From the NCBI GenBank assembly GCA_002309235.1, contig DBXA01000003.1, positions 13,788 through 22,289 on the forward strand: 8,502 nucleotides of DNA, read 5' to 3'. A model generated the notes under the pieces. The model saw only the letters and a program-made list of their open reading frames with translations. It made no database searches and was not told the DNA's origin. A program made the translations under genes and the position numbers. The stretch is from Christensenella sp. UBA1224. GTDB lineage: Bacteria; Bacillota; Clostridia; Christensenellales; Aristaeellaceae. Shown here one piece after another: positions 1-6,960 of this stretch (positions are counted from its first letter, which is position 1; the number at the start of each line of letters is the position of its first letter).

Positions 1-2
1 CT

Positions 3-1877
3 TTATTCCTTCATGCGTCTGGCGATCTTATCGCACGTGTTTGCGGCGAGCCAGCAGTCCAGCACCGTATGAAGATACGGTTCGTTCAGGAACAGCCAGC
101 CGCGCATTGCCCTTGCGCGCCTTTCCGTCTCTCTTTTGTCCCCTGAAGTGCGCGCTTTGACGACATCCAGCAGAAGGAAACAGTACTCGCTGTGATACCT
201 GAGGTATTTCCAGTCCGCGCTGGTATCGCCGTAAACGGTCAGCCACGTATCCGCGAAGTCCTTAAGAAGCTTTTCTGCCTCGCTGAACGTGGGATCGTCC
301 GCATCCGGAAGGCCGCGCAGCAGGCGTGACAGGGCAGAAAGGTATCCTTCCACAGCAGGACCGTTTTCCCCGAAGGCCGCGCGGAAATACTCCGAGGCGA
401 TATCCTCGAAAAGGGAGTTCCTGTCCCACAATCCCCTTGCCATAGCGTACATGGGGAGGCCTGTCGGGAAGCATGCGCGCTGGATCTGGCAGGAGATATT
501 GCCGTTCAGCCCGATCCTGTTGAGATTTACCATATCCTTATGCAGTATCCTTGCGCATTCATAGTATCCGGGGTCGGCATAATGGTCCCACATGAGGTGA
601 TAGTCAAAGTCAAAGGAATCCTTTGCGCCCATCTTCTGCCATTGTTTCAGCCTGATCACGTTTTCGGCAATGGAGGAGGGCATTTTGTTCCCGTTGCGCA
701 CATAGGGCCGCAGGGCAACGTCTTCATTCGGATCATAATCCGTAAGAGCCTTTTTATAGGTTCGCGTGATAGGCGCGAACATCAGTACAAAGCGGTCCGG
801 GTGCTCGATCGCATAGGTTTCAGGGGCCCATAGCAGGTCCACATAGATCAGGAACACGATCCTGGTATCGATCCCGGCCGAAGTAAGCTTCCTGTCCAGC
901 TCGTTCAGCATCATTACGTAGTAATCGGAAGGCAGGTGCTTCCGGCATCCGGCGCATTCACAGTGGTTGTTCGTGCCGTCTGCGAGCCAGAAGTGCAGGT
1001 AATCGATCTCCGGATGTTCCCTGCAGTAATCGACGATGCAGTCTGTGATCATATCCCGTACGACGGGTTTTGAGTAACAAAGGTTCGTATCCGCGATCCT
1101 GCCTTCCCAGATCTCCCGTTTGCCGTTCGTCATGGCAAAGTATTGGCTGATCTCAGCCGGAACAGGCTTATCTCCCGGCATCTTCCCGGAAGGGGTTATA
1201 CCCAGCGCTTCATAGGTCCAGCCGTGCCCTATGGCATGGTAGATCAGGGAACGTTTTTTGATCTCACCCAATAAGCTTTCGCACACACGGCTGGAATCTC
1301 CGCTGTCAAAAGGCTCCGGTCCCAGATAGGGGTTCCCGGTATGGTGATACCAGCGCTCGAAAAAAGCGGTCGGGTTCCGGAACTGTATGAAATAACCGTT
1401 CATACCGGCCTTCGGGATCCAGTTTATGATGTTCCTCATATGCTCATAGTGATTGGCACCCTCGATGGTGATGCAGCGGTGCCGGCAGGAGGCAGCTTCT
1501 TCCGCATGCACGTTGAGCGCGCTGCGCGGCAGCACTCGTCTGGGGATGATCTCGCCATCCTCTCCGGGCCGCAGGAACCGGCAGCCGAGCTCATACAGGA
1601 ACCGATATGCGGCGATGAGAACGCTGCGCTCATTGGCTCCGGTTATGATCCCGCCGCCGTCTGTGACATCGATCCGGATGGCGTCATCCAGCTCCGAATA
1701 TGGGATCGATCCGTCCAGACCGATCCACAGGATATCCCGCCTTTCCCCATCCTTTTTATCATAGTGCCGCAGCTCGCACAGCAGTGAGGGATCCATGCGG
1801 CGCAGACAACGGAAGAGTTCTTCCTGCGCGTAGGATACGGTATCGTGTTTTCCAATGGCTGCAAGAATAATGGACAT
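3..1877 (-). CDS. DUF4838 domain-containing protein, putative cytoplasmic glycoside hydrolase
   Basis: A complete 624-aa protein, the last gene of the sugar operon. Residues about 1-120 resemble the small alpha/beta domain that precedes the catalytic barrel in GH67- and GH20-like enzymes; the stretch GANERSVLIAAYRFLYELG (80-98) leading to RFLRPG is the typical end of such a domain. Residues about 130-480 match the DUF4838 barrel pattern: HRCITIEG (133-140), the HFWLADG strand (295-301), the cysteine cluster CECAGC (306-311), then PSDYYVMMLNELD. The rest is helical. DUF4838 proteins occur in glycan-use loci, but I cannot name a substrate or catalytic residues. There is no signal peptide, so it should act in the cytoplasm on imported sugar; many relatives in Bacteroidetes are exported. 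The ATG at 1877 has AAGGGAG 7 nt upstream (1885-1891). Family call is confident; the hydrolase role is inferred. Confidence 0.85.
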   Translation of the reverse strand: MSIILAAIGKHDTVSYAQEELFRCLRRMDPSLLCELRHYDKKDGERRDILWIGLDGSIPYSELDDAIRIDVTDGGGIITGANERSVLIAAYRFLYELGCRFLRPGEDGEIIPRRVLPRSALNVHAEEAASCRHRCITIEGANHYEHMRNIINWIPKAGMNGYFIQFRNPTAFFERWYHHTGNPYLGPEPFDSGDSSRVCESLLGEIKKRSLIYHAIGHGWTYEALGITPSGKMPGDKPVPAEISQYFAMTNGKREIWEGRIADTNLCYSKPVVRDMITDCIVDYCREHPEIDYLHFWLADGTNNHCECAGCRKHLPSDYYVMMLNELDRKLTSAGIDTRIVFLIYVDLLWAPETYAIEHPDRFVLMFAPITRTYKKALTDYDPNEDVALRPYVRNGNKMPSSIAENVIRLKQWQKMGAKDSFDFDYHLMWDHYADPGYYECARILHKDMVNLNRIGLNGNISCQIQRACFPTGLPMYAMARGLWDRNSLFEDIASEYFRAAFGENGPAVEGYLSALSRLLRGLPDADDPTFSEAEKLLKDFADTWLTVYGDTSADWKYLRYHSEYCFLLLDVVKARTSGDKRETERRARAMRGWLFLNEPYLHTVLDCWLAANTCDKIARRMKE

Positions 1878-1917
1878 GCTGGTACTCCCTTATATGATAC
1901 TGTCTTTTCTTACCGTT

Positions 1918-1986
1918 CCGGCAGATCGCACTGCCGGCCGGGGTATGCTGAGGTAAGGCACAAGCCTGCCGAAAACGGCAGGCTTG
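1918..1986 (-). promoter_or_regulatory. Two hairpins between binding-protein and DUF4838 genes
   Basis: Read on the minus strand, the RNA after the binding-protein stop first forms a perfect 11-bp stem (CAAGCCTGCCG pairing with CGGCAGGCTTG, 1976-1986 and 1961-1971) with a UUUU loop. It then forms a 7-bp stem (CCGGCAG/CTGCCGG, 1931-1937 and 1918-1924) with a 6-nt loop. Neither is followed by a U-run, so a classical intrinsic terminator is unlikely. A 3' stabilising or processing element, or partial termination, that keeps binding-protein transcript above the downstream enzyme would fit. The arms share CTGCCG/CGGCAG and could in principle swap partners. Confidence 0.55.
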
Positions 1987-2007
1987 CTGAGAAAACCGAT
2001 AAAAACC

Positions 2008-3585
2008 TTAATACGTCAGGTAAGTATCATGGAGCTGCTGATAGACAGCAATGTAATCGTCAAGGCCGAGGTCCTTCAGCTGCTGAACGATAGCCGGGAG
2101 GTTCTCGATATCTTCATCGCCGAGGATCAATGCGCTGAGCATCTCTTCAGAGTAGGTCTTGATGTCATTCTGATGGGCGGCTATGATCTCAGACTGCTCC
2201 TCATTCGGCATGGCGTAGAACATGGATTCGAAGTTCGTGGAGATCTTGTCATACTTGCCGATGACTTCCTTTGCGTAGTTCGTCTTATAATCATCCGGCG
2301 CCTTTGCGAGACTGGCATCGAGATCCTTTACATAGTAGTTTGTACGGCTCTGCGGGAACGCAAATCCGCCCCACATCCATCCGCCCAGGATGCGGCCGTC
2401 TGCTGCGCGGTCTTCCCAATAGGAGTTGCTGACATCATCATACACCACATATTCGCCGTTCTCATCCACATAGTAGGTGCTGTCTTCGAGACCCAGCCAG
2501 CACAGCTTCATATAGTCTTCGGAATAGAATACATCCAGCGCGCGGGAAGCGGCTTCCGCGTTGCCGGTGAAAGCGAAATTCGTCCAGGAAAGGTAGCTGG
2601 GCTCAACGATCATACGGTTGCCGCCTTCGACAGCATTCTCGATCATGAAAGGACGATAATAGGCGTCCGGATCGTTTGTAGCCGGCTCAAGCCATGTCTG
2701 CGTGGCATAGGTCCTCTGACCGATGACGGCGTTTTCACTGGCTTTGGTGCTGTTGGTTGTCAGATCGATCAGATCATTTTCCACCAGATCATGCATAAAG
2801 GTAATGTAGTCCACCAGTTCAGGCTGGTACCAGGGTGTGAGAACGGTATCTGTAGCCTGATCCAGATAGATGAAATCGGCTCCCAGGCCGAACCACTGCG
2901 CGATGCCGGTGTGGAAGGAGCTCAGCTTGAGCGAAAGCACCTCGTCGTTTGCGCCGTTGCCGTTGACATCGCCTTCGTGCATCGCAAGGCACGCATTTTT
3001 GAATTCTTCAATGGTGGTGGGAAGCGCAAGGCCAAGCTTGTCAAGCCAGTCCTGACGGATGACCACGGCCATGGGAGAGGACTCCTGAATATCCGTGGTT
3101 CCGTACATGATGCTGGTGAACCAGTACATGTTGCCGTCATAGCAGGTATTCAGCTTGGTCATGAAATCGACGTTTTCCTTGATGAAGGCAGAAGCATCCT
3201 CACGCAGGAGAGTGTTGACGGGGAGCAGTATACCCTGCTGTCCCATCCGGACCAGGTCATTTGTGTTGATGCTGTTTACGTTCATCATGTCCGCGAGCTG
3301 CGTGCCGCTGGCAAGGCGGGTCTGTACCGCGACGTCATACTGGTCTCTCGCGACGACCTCGACCTCAACAGTCACGCCTTTCTCGGCGAACTTGTCCATC
3401 AGTACCTGCCAGATCGGATACTTCTCACGGTCTTCCAGGTGTACATAGGTGTTGGAGCTTTCCGGCCCGAAAACCGTAAGAGTCAAAAGCTCAGGTGCTG
3501 CGTCATCCGCAGCGGCGGGAAGGAAGCTGGCAGCGCTCAGCACCAGGAGCAGAGCCAGTACCAGCGAAAGGATACGGTTCTTCAT
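2008..3585 (-). CDS. Extracellular sugar-binding protein of ABC transporter (family 1)
   Basis: A 525-aa substrate-binding protein of the LplA/YtcQ-like group that pairs with YteP/YtcP permeases. It would capture an oligosaccharide outside the cell and deliver it to the two permeases encoded just upstream. An N-terminal signal sequence is clear: MKNR, a Leu/Val/Ala-rich core (5-22), then PAAA/DDA with a likely signal peptidase I site after A26. Unlike most Gram-positive binding proteins there is no lipobox cysteine; the only early cysteines are C148 and C199. Family marks include IRQDWLDKLGLALPTTIEEF (176-195) and the calcium-loop-like DVNGNGANDE (206-215). The ATG at 3585 is preceded by AGGGAGGT (3593-3600), a strong ribosome site. 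It lies 100 bp after permease 2 and 130 bp before the DUF4838 gene. The ligand cannot be read from sequence. Confidence 0.93.
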   Translation of the reverse strand: MKNRILSLVLALLLVLSAASFLPAAADDAAPELLTLTVFGPESSNTYVHLEDREKYPIWQVLMDKFAEKGVTVEVEVVARDQYDVAVQTRLASGTQLADMMNVNSINTNDLVRMGQQGILLPVNTLLREDASAFIKENVDFMTKLNTCYDGNMYWFTSIMYGTTDIQESSPMAVVIRQDWLDKLGLALPTTIEEFKNACLAMHEGDVNGNGANDEVLSLKLSSFHTGIAQWFGLGADFIYLDQATDTVLTPWYQPELVDYITFMHDLVENDLIDLTTNSTKASENAVIGQRTYATQTWLEPATNDPDAYYRPFMIENAVEGGNRMIVEPSYLSWTNFAFTGNAEAASRALDVFYSEDYMKLCWLGLEDSTYYVDENGEYVVYDDVSNSYWEDRAADGRILGGWMWGGFAFPQSRTNYYVKDLDASLAKAPDDYKTNYAKEVIGKYDKISTNFESMFYAMPNEEQSEIIAAHQNDIKTYSEEMLSALILGDEDIENLPAIVQQLKDLGLDDYIAVYQQLHDTYLTY

Positions 3586-3634
3586 AAATGTTACCTCCCT
3601 TATTTATATCTGAAACCCTCCTGTCGGAGAGGTT
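3584..3634 (-). promoter_or_regulatory. Leader of the binding-protein gene: hairpin and Shine-Dalgarno
   Basis: The 100-bp gap between permease 2 and the binding-protein gene holds two small structures on the minus strand. One is a stem with a single bulge (AACC-U-CUCC against GGAGGGUU, 3634-3614) with a GACA loop. The other is a weak six-pair A-U stem (AUAAAU 3607-3602 against AUUUAU 3589-3584) that places the ribosome site AGGGAGGT in its loop and reaches the start codon. I see no convincing promoter, so the gene probably shares the operon transcript. The structures may affect mRNA processing or initiation; this is weakly supported. Confidence 0.3.
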
Positions 3635-3685
3635 CCTTCGGTTTATAAAACAAGTATCTTGCCGGGAAGACGCGGCATTTGATGT

Positions 3686-4621
3686 TTATTCTTTCAGAGA
3701 GCCGAGCATGACGCCCTTCACAAAATGCTTCTGAAAGAAGGGATACGTGAACAGCACCGGAAGCGTTGTGAATATGATCATGGAGTACCGGATCTGATGC
3801 GCCAGCTGGTTCTGCTTTACTGCGGCAGCGATCTCATCCATTGTCATGCCCGATTTCACGCTCGATATATCCACTTCCATATCGACCAGTACGCGGCGCA
3901 GATACATCTGCAGCGGCTGTATCTTTGTATTGGTCTGGTAGATCATCGAGGAGAACCAGCTGTTCCATACGCCTACGATCGTATAGATCGAAATAACAGC
4001 AATGATGGGCTTCACGACCGGCGTATAGATATACGCGAGCACCTGGAAATGGTTTGCCCCGTCGATGAAAGCGGATTCCCGCAGCGAATCGGGAAGTGAT
4101 GTCAGATAAGTCCGCATCAGTATGATGTGCCATATGCTGATCGCCCCCGGTATGATAAGAGCCCACATGGTGTTGTACATGCCGAGCTTGGTGATGAGCA
4201 GGTAATTCGGTATCATACCGCCGCCGAAGTACATGGGTATCAGCAGGTAGATGACGACAAATTTACGGCCGCGCAGCCCCTTTACGGTGAGAGGGTATGC
4301 CATCAGCAGGCAGGATACCAGGCGCAGCACCAGTTCGCTCGAGACATAGATCAGCGTATTCCCGTAGGCGCGCCATATCTGGCTGTTTTTGACCAGCATT
4401 GCATAGCTGTCCAGGTAAAGACCGTCCGGGACGAAGTATACCTTCATCGTCGCGGCTGCCTGGGGAGAGGACAGGGAGAGCACGAGGATATAGTACATAG
4501 GGTACAGGGTGATAAAGCACAGCACTGCCGAAACGCAGCAGATAATGGCATCGGCGACCCGGGATCCGTTGCGTATACGGTTCCTGTGCCTGAGTGCGGC
4601 GTTTCCCATTTGTCCGTTCAT
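3686..4621 (-). CDS. Carbohydrate ABC transporter permease, YtcP/MalG type
   Basis: A 311-aa inner-membrane permease of the YtcP-like branch of MalG-type proteins, forming the channel with the partner encoded just upstream. Six membrane segments are visible, beginning at about residues 22-50 and ending at 278-295. The cytoplasmic EAA loop that contacts the ATPase reads LRESAFIDGANHFQVLAYIYTP (about 180-201), with the conserved Gly of the family. The C-terminus FVKGVMLGSLKE is characteristic of this branch. The ATG at 4621 sits 17 bp after the permease 1 stop codon; its ribosome site is an unbroken run of nine G that abuts that stop. A second in-frame ATG four codons in is too far from the G-run to be preferred. 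No ATPase gene accompanies the pair. Confidence 0.95.
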   Translation of the reverse strand: MNGQMGNAALRHRNRIRNGSRVADAIICCVSAVLCFITLYPMYYILVLSLSSPQAAATMKVYFVPDGLYLDSYAMLVKNSQIWRAYGNTLIYVSSELVLRLVSCLLMAYPLTVKGLRGRKFVVIYLLIPMYFGGGMIPNYLLITKLGMYNTMWALIIPGAISIWHIILMRTYLTSLPDSLRESAFIDGANHFQVLAYIYTPVVKPIIAVISIYTIVGVWNSWFSSMIYQTNTKIQPLQMYLRRVLVDMEVDISSVKSGMTMDEIAAAVKQNQLAHQIRYSMIIFTTLPVLFTYPFFQKHFVKGVMLGSLKE

Positions 4622-4629
4622 TCAGCGCA

Positions 4630-4638
4630 CCCCCCCCC
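4630..4638 (-). promoter_or_regulatory. G9 homopolymer acting as Shine-Dalgarno of permease 2
   Basis: Minus-strand order is TAA stop of permease 1, nine consecutive G, TGCGCTGA (8 nt), then the ATG of permease 2. Apart from the AA of the stop codon, the tract is the only purine-rich sequence in range and so must be the ribosome site. Runs of this length are prone to slippage; a change in length would alter spacing and SD strength without breaking either reading frame. Confidence 0.6.
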
Positions 4639-5577
4639 TTACCAGAGCCCGAAATCCGTCAGCTTATTGGACAGCCAGTTCGCCCCGAAAACGAGGGTGA
4701 AATTGATGATCTGCGTAAACAGGCCGACCATCGTACCGAAGCTGAAGCTGCCGCTGAGGAGGCCTTCCCTGTAGACATAGGTGCCGAAAACATCTGCCGT
4801 TTTGTAGACGTTGGCGTTGTACAGGAGCAGTATCAGTTCCGAATTTGCACCGAGAATGCCTCCGATCGACATGATCAGGTTGATCGCGATCGTGTTCTTG
4901 ATCAGCGGAACGGTGATATGGATCATCTGCTGCCAGCGGTTCGCGCCGTCGATGCGCGTTGCCTCATACAGGTTCGGATCGATGGAAGAGATGGAGGAAA
5001 GGTAGAGTATCGCTCCCCAGCCAAAGCTCTTCCAGACATTTGTCGTTGTATAGATCGTAGGGAAAGCCTTTGCCTTCACATTCCAGGCCTGCGCCTTCAC
5101 GCCGAATACGGAGAGCACACTGTTGACCAGGCCATCCTTGCTGACGAACGAGAGTACCATGCCTGCGACGATTACCGTGGATATGAAGTGCGGCAGATAG
5201 CTTGCTGTCTGGACAAATTTCTTATATTTCCGGTATGGGATCTCATTGACCAGCAGCGCAAAGGCGATCGGGATCCAGAACCCGAAGGCCAGGTTGAGCA
5301 GGCTCAGGCGTATCGTATTACCCAGAAGTCTGCCGAAATAGATGGAATTGACAAACTTGTAGAGGTGCTTTAAGCCGACCCAGTGCGTATTCCCGGAAAA
5401 AGACAGGAATGAAGCGCCGGGAAAATAATCCTGGAAGGCGATAAGGATCCCGTACAGAGGCACATAAGAGAAGATGAAAATATGGATGAGTACGGGAGCC
5501 ATCATGCCGTACAGCTGCGCATGCTCCCGCAGGATCCGCCTGCGCTTGGACTTTTTCAGTATCTCTTTTCGATCCAA
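4639..5577 (-). CDS. Carbohydrate ABC transporter permease, YteP/LplB type
   Basis: A 312-aa permease, first gene of the sugar operon. A basic N-terminus (KKSKRRRILREH, 8-19) precedes membrane segment 1 (about 23-46, APVLIHIFIFSYVPLYGILIA); five more follow, ending at 284-302. The EAA loop LYEATRIDGANRWQQMIHITVP (203-224) is clear, as is the family-typical end FGLW. I chose the TTG at 5577 as start: GGAGG lies 9 nt upstream (5587-5591), and the resulting N-terminus is of normal family length. The frame stays open to a TTG at 5625, which would add 16 residues but has no ribosome site. The first in-frame ATG is inside segment 1. It is partner of the YtcP-type permease and the binding protein; ATP is presumably supplied by an MsmX-like subunit encoded elsewhere. 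Confidence 0.93.
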   Translation of the reverse strand: MDRKEILKKSKRRRILREHAQLYGMMAPVLIHIFIFSYVPLYGILIAFQDYFPGASFLSFSGNTHWVGLKHLYKFVNSIYFGRLLGNTIRLSLLNLAFGFWIPIAFALLVNEIPYRKYKKFVQTASYLPHFISTVIVAGMVLSFVSKDGLVNSVLSVFGVKAQAWNVKAKAFPTIYTTTNVWKSFGWGAILYLSSISSIDPNLYEATRIDGANRWQQMIHITVPLIKNTIAINLIMSIGGILGANSELILLLYNANVYKTADVFGTYVYREGLLSGSFSFGTMVGLFTQIINFTLVFGANWLSNKLTDFGLW

Positions 5578-5592
5578 AGCATTCGCCCTCCC
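5556..5592 (-). promoter_or_regulatory. Operon ribosome site with overlapping out-of-frame AUG
   Basis: The SD GGGAGGG (5592-5586) serves the TTG start at 5577. Between them is an ATG in another frame (5582-5580), only 4 nt past the GGAGG core, which opens an 8-codon reading frame ending in TGA at 5558-5556. It overlaps the true start. Initiation at the better codon would be non-productive, so it could damp translation of the first operon gene; whether it is used is unknown. Confidence 0.4.
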
Positions 5593-5636
5593 ATCTGTTT
5601 CAGGACAATGGAGACTGTGCGTCAACTACAGGATGT

Positions 5637-5700
5637 TGCTAAACATGTTAACTTAATCTTAGCACTCTATCCGGTGGGATATATGTACATATCAATCCCA
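5637..5700 (-). promoter_or_regulatory. Inverted repeats in the probable sugar-operon promoter
   Basis: Two dyads lie 60-125 bp upstream of permease 1. The first is TGGGAT (5675-5680), then the perfect 12-bp palindrome ATATGTACATAT (5681-5692), a 2-nt offset, and ATCCCA (5695-5700). The second is TGCTAA (5637-5642) and TTAGCA (5659-5664) spaced by 16 nt. A possible minus-strand -35 TTGATA (5695-5690) overlaps the first dyad, but the best -10 at 18 nt (GATAGA, 5671-5666) is poor. Either dyad may be an operator, perhaps for the divergent AraC-type protein, though that family more often binds direct repeats. Confidence 0.4.
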
Positions 5701-5875
5701 TAAGTGTATAAATCGATGAAAAGGGATCCGCCTGCCGCAATGCCTCCTGATCATAAACTATATTCGGGTGGAACAAAAGCATGGGTCTTCTGGTCGACAG
5801 AAACCCGTGATCCTGTTGATTTTGGCCGTTAACCGCGTGTATGCTGCCCAAGCGGCCGGATGAATGTATTATCTC
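5701..5875. other. Middle of the divergent intergenic region, no gene
   Basis: With its flanks, this is the 385-bp space between the sugar operon and the AraC-family gene. I see no convincing coding sequence. A 67-codon open frame on the minus strand begins with TTG, lacks a ribosome site and resembles nothing known. GGCCG (5824-5828) and CGGCC (5853-5857) form a loose inverted repeat. A second GTTAAC hexamer (5828-5833) echoes one at 5647-5652. Confidence 0.5.
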
Positions 5876-5893
5876 TTTGTAAACTTAGACAAA
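5876..5893 (+). promoter_or_regulatory. TTTGT-N8-ACAAA dyad upstream of the AraC-family promoter
   Basis: A perfect 5-bp dyad, TTTGT and ACAAA separated by 8 nt, ends 4 nt before the candidate -35 box of the regulator gene. Its position suits a regulatory site, either autoregulation or a global carbon regulator, but the arms are short and the match to the catabolite-repression consensus is weak. Confidence 0.3.
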
Positions 5894-5897
5894 TCGC

Positions 5898-5927
5898 TTG
5901 AAAAGGCTGACGAGGTAATGTTATCCT
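5898..5927 (+). promoter_or_regulatory. Candidate sigma-A promoter for the AraC-family gene
   Basis: TTGAAA (5898-5903, five of six consensus bases) and TATCCT (5922-5927, four of six) are 18 nt apart. Transcription would begin near 5934, leaving a leader of about 30 nt that includes the AAGGAG ribosome site (5947-5952). Confidence 0.45.
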
Positions 5928-5962
5928 CTGGGGGAGAACCTGGCGTAAGGAGATGGCGTTGA

Positions 5963-6865
5963 ATGGCGAATTTGATCAGCTACTACCGAGAGAAAGGCCG
6001 CCATTACTGCGATTTCGCTGTGGACGACCGGGATCTCGTCGTCAACTGTACGGGGCAGGTAGTGCTGCACAGGCCGTATATCGGCAGCAAACTGCATGGC
6101 CGCCTTGATTATTACCTGATCTACTGCGTAGGCGGCGGCTTGCGCATCCGGCTGGGCGGTGAGGAGCATTTTATGCGTCCGGGAGATATGGCGATATATC
6201 CGCCCAACGAGGATTATTGGTACGAATATTCCGGAAAGGGAGAGCTCTTTTACTACTGGGCCCACTTTACCGGCAGTTCCGCAAAAGAACACATCCTCCG
6301 CGCCGGCCTGGATATAGATAAAGTGATCACGGTCGGTCTGGATGAAGACCTCGCTTCCGCATTCCACAGCCTGATGGATGCCTTTCTCATCATTGATGCC
6401 CAGCATGAGGGAGAGGCTGCCGGGCGCCTGCTGGTGTTGCTGGCCGTCCTGGCCCGCGCTGCCACGAACAGGTCTGTACGCCTGGCCGTCGAGCGTGTGA
6501 GGAGAAGCCTCAGTTACATGGAATCCAGGTACAGCGAACCCATCACCGTAACAGAACTGGCGGCCATGGAATTCATGAGCGTGAGCCACTACAATGCCAT
6601 ATTCCGCGCCTGCACGGGCTTTTCGCCGAAGGAATACCTTATCCGCCTGCGCATGAACAACGCTATGGAGATGCTGACCCGTACGGATCTGAGCATCGCT
6701 CAGGTCGCGGCTGATGTCGGATGCAGCGATCCCCAATACTTTTCGCGCCTTTTTAAAAAGTATATTGGGCTCTCGCCCCGCGCGGTGAGAAACGCAAGTA
6801 TGCCTCAGGCTTCCTCAAAGATAAACGGGAAATTCTCCGACAGGGATAAGCCTGGTGATCCGTAA
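5963..6865 (+). CDS. AraC-family transcriptional regulator with cupin-like sensor
   Basis: A 300-aa DNA-binding regulator. Residues about 20-105 form an AraC-type cupin sensor: YYLIYCVGGGLRIRLGGEEH, then MRPGDMAIYPPNEDYWYEYSG (71-91), followed by YYWAHFTG (97-104), a hallmark of sugar-responsive members. Residues about 175-280 contain the two helix-turn-helix units: ITVTELAAMEFMSVSHYNAIFRACTGFSPKEYL (194-226) and LSIAQVAADVGCSDPQYFSRLFKKYIGLSPRAVR (243-276). A 20-residue polar tail follows. The ATG at 5963 has AAGGAG 10 nt upstream; two nearer candidates (ATG 5953, TTG 5959) are out of frame. Divergent placement next to a sugar ABC operon suggests it activates that operon when an imported sugar binds the cupin; the ligand is unknown. 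Confidence 0.95.
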   Translation: MANLISYYREKGRHYCDFAVDDRDLVVNCTGQVVLHRPYIGSKLHGRLDYYLIYCVGGGLRIRLGGEEHFMRPGDMAIYPPNEDYWYEYSGKGELFYYWAHFTGSSAKEHILRAGLDIDKVITVGLDEDLASAFHSLMDAFLIIDAQHEGEAAGRLLVLLAVLARAATNRSVRLAVERVRRSLSYMESRYSEPITVTELAAMEFMSVSHYNAIFRACTGFSPKEYLIRLRMNNAMEMLTRTDLSIAQVAADVGCSDPQYFSRLFKKYIGLSPRAVRNASMPQASSKINGKFSDRDKPGDP

Positions 6866-6960
6866 AGGAGGACACGGTTCCGGCCGGTGAAAAAAGGTGC
6901 TCATGAAAGCATTATCGGTCGTCCAGCGGCGCGTTTTGCTGTATGACGCGTTGTTTACGC
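6866..6960 (+). other. AraC-family 3' region with an orphan Shine-Dalgarno
   Basis: A perfect AGGAGG (6866-6871) touches the regulator stop codon, yet no start codon lies within 5-12 nt. Two tiny frames follow: GTG at 6887 (19 codons, 15 nt from the SD) and ATG at 6903 (25 codons, ending at 6980 inside the opposing terminator). Neither has a properly spaced ribosome site, and I do not call either as a gene. No rightward U-tract terminator is evident. Confidence 0.3.

Noticed and set aside
289..833. Plus-strand open frames inside the DUF4838 gene
   Set aside because: They lie wholly opposite a well-supported gene, show no family motifs and lack ribosome sites.
1961..1986. Classical Rho-independent terminator after the binding-protein gene
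   Set aside because: The stem is strong but no T-run follows on either strand, so it was called a regulatory hairpin instead.
1984..3648. A 554-codon plus-strand open frame opposite the binding-protein gene
   Set aside because: It mirrors the binding-protein gene, whose signal peptide, SD and family motifs are clear. The plus-strand translation is low-complexity in character and matches no family.
4127..5373. Long plus-strand open frames opposite both permease genes
   Set aside because: They are antisense to clear permeases with EAA loops and membrane segments; the translations are rich in Asp, Arg and His without domain motifs.
5648..5851. 67-codon minus-strand frame in the divergent intergenic region
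   Set aside because: TTG start, no SD, no recognisable motif, and it overlaps probable promoter dyads.
5921..6736. 271-codon minus-strand frame opposite the AraC-family gene
   Set aside because: Shadow of a gene with unmistakable cupin and double helix-turn-helix motifs.
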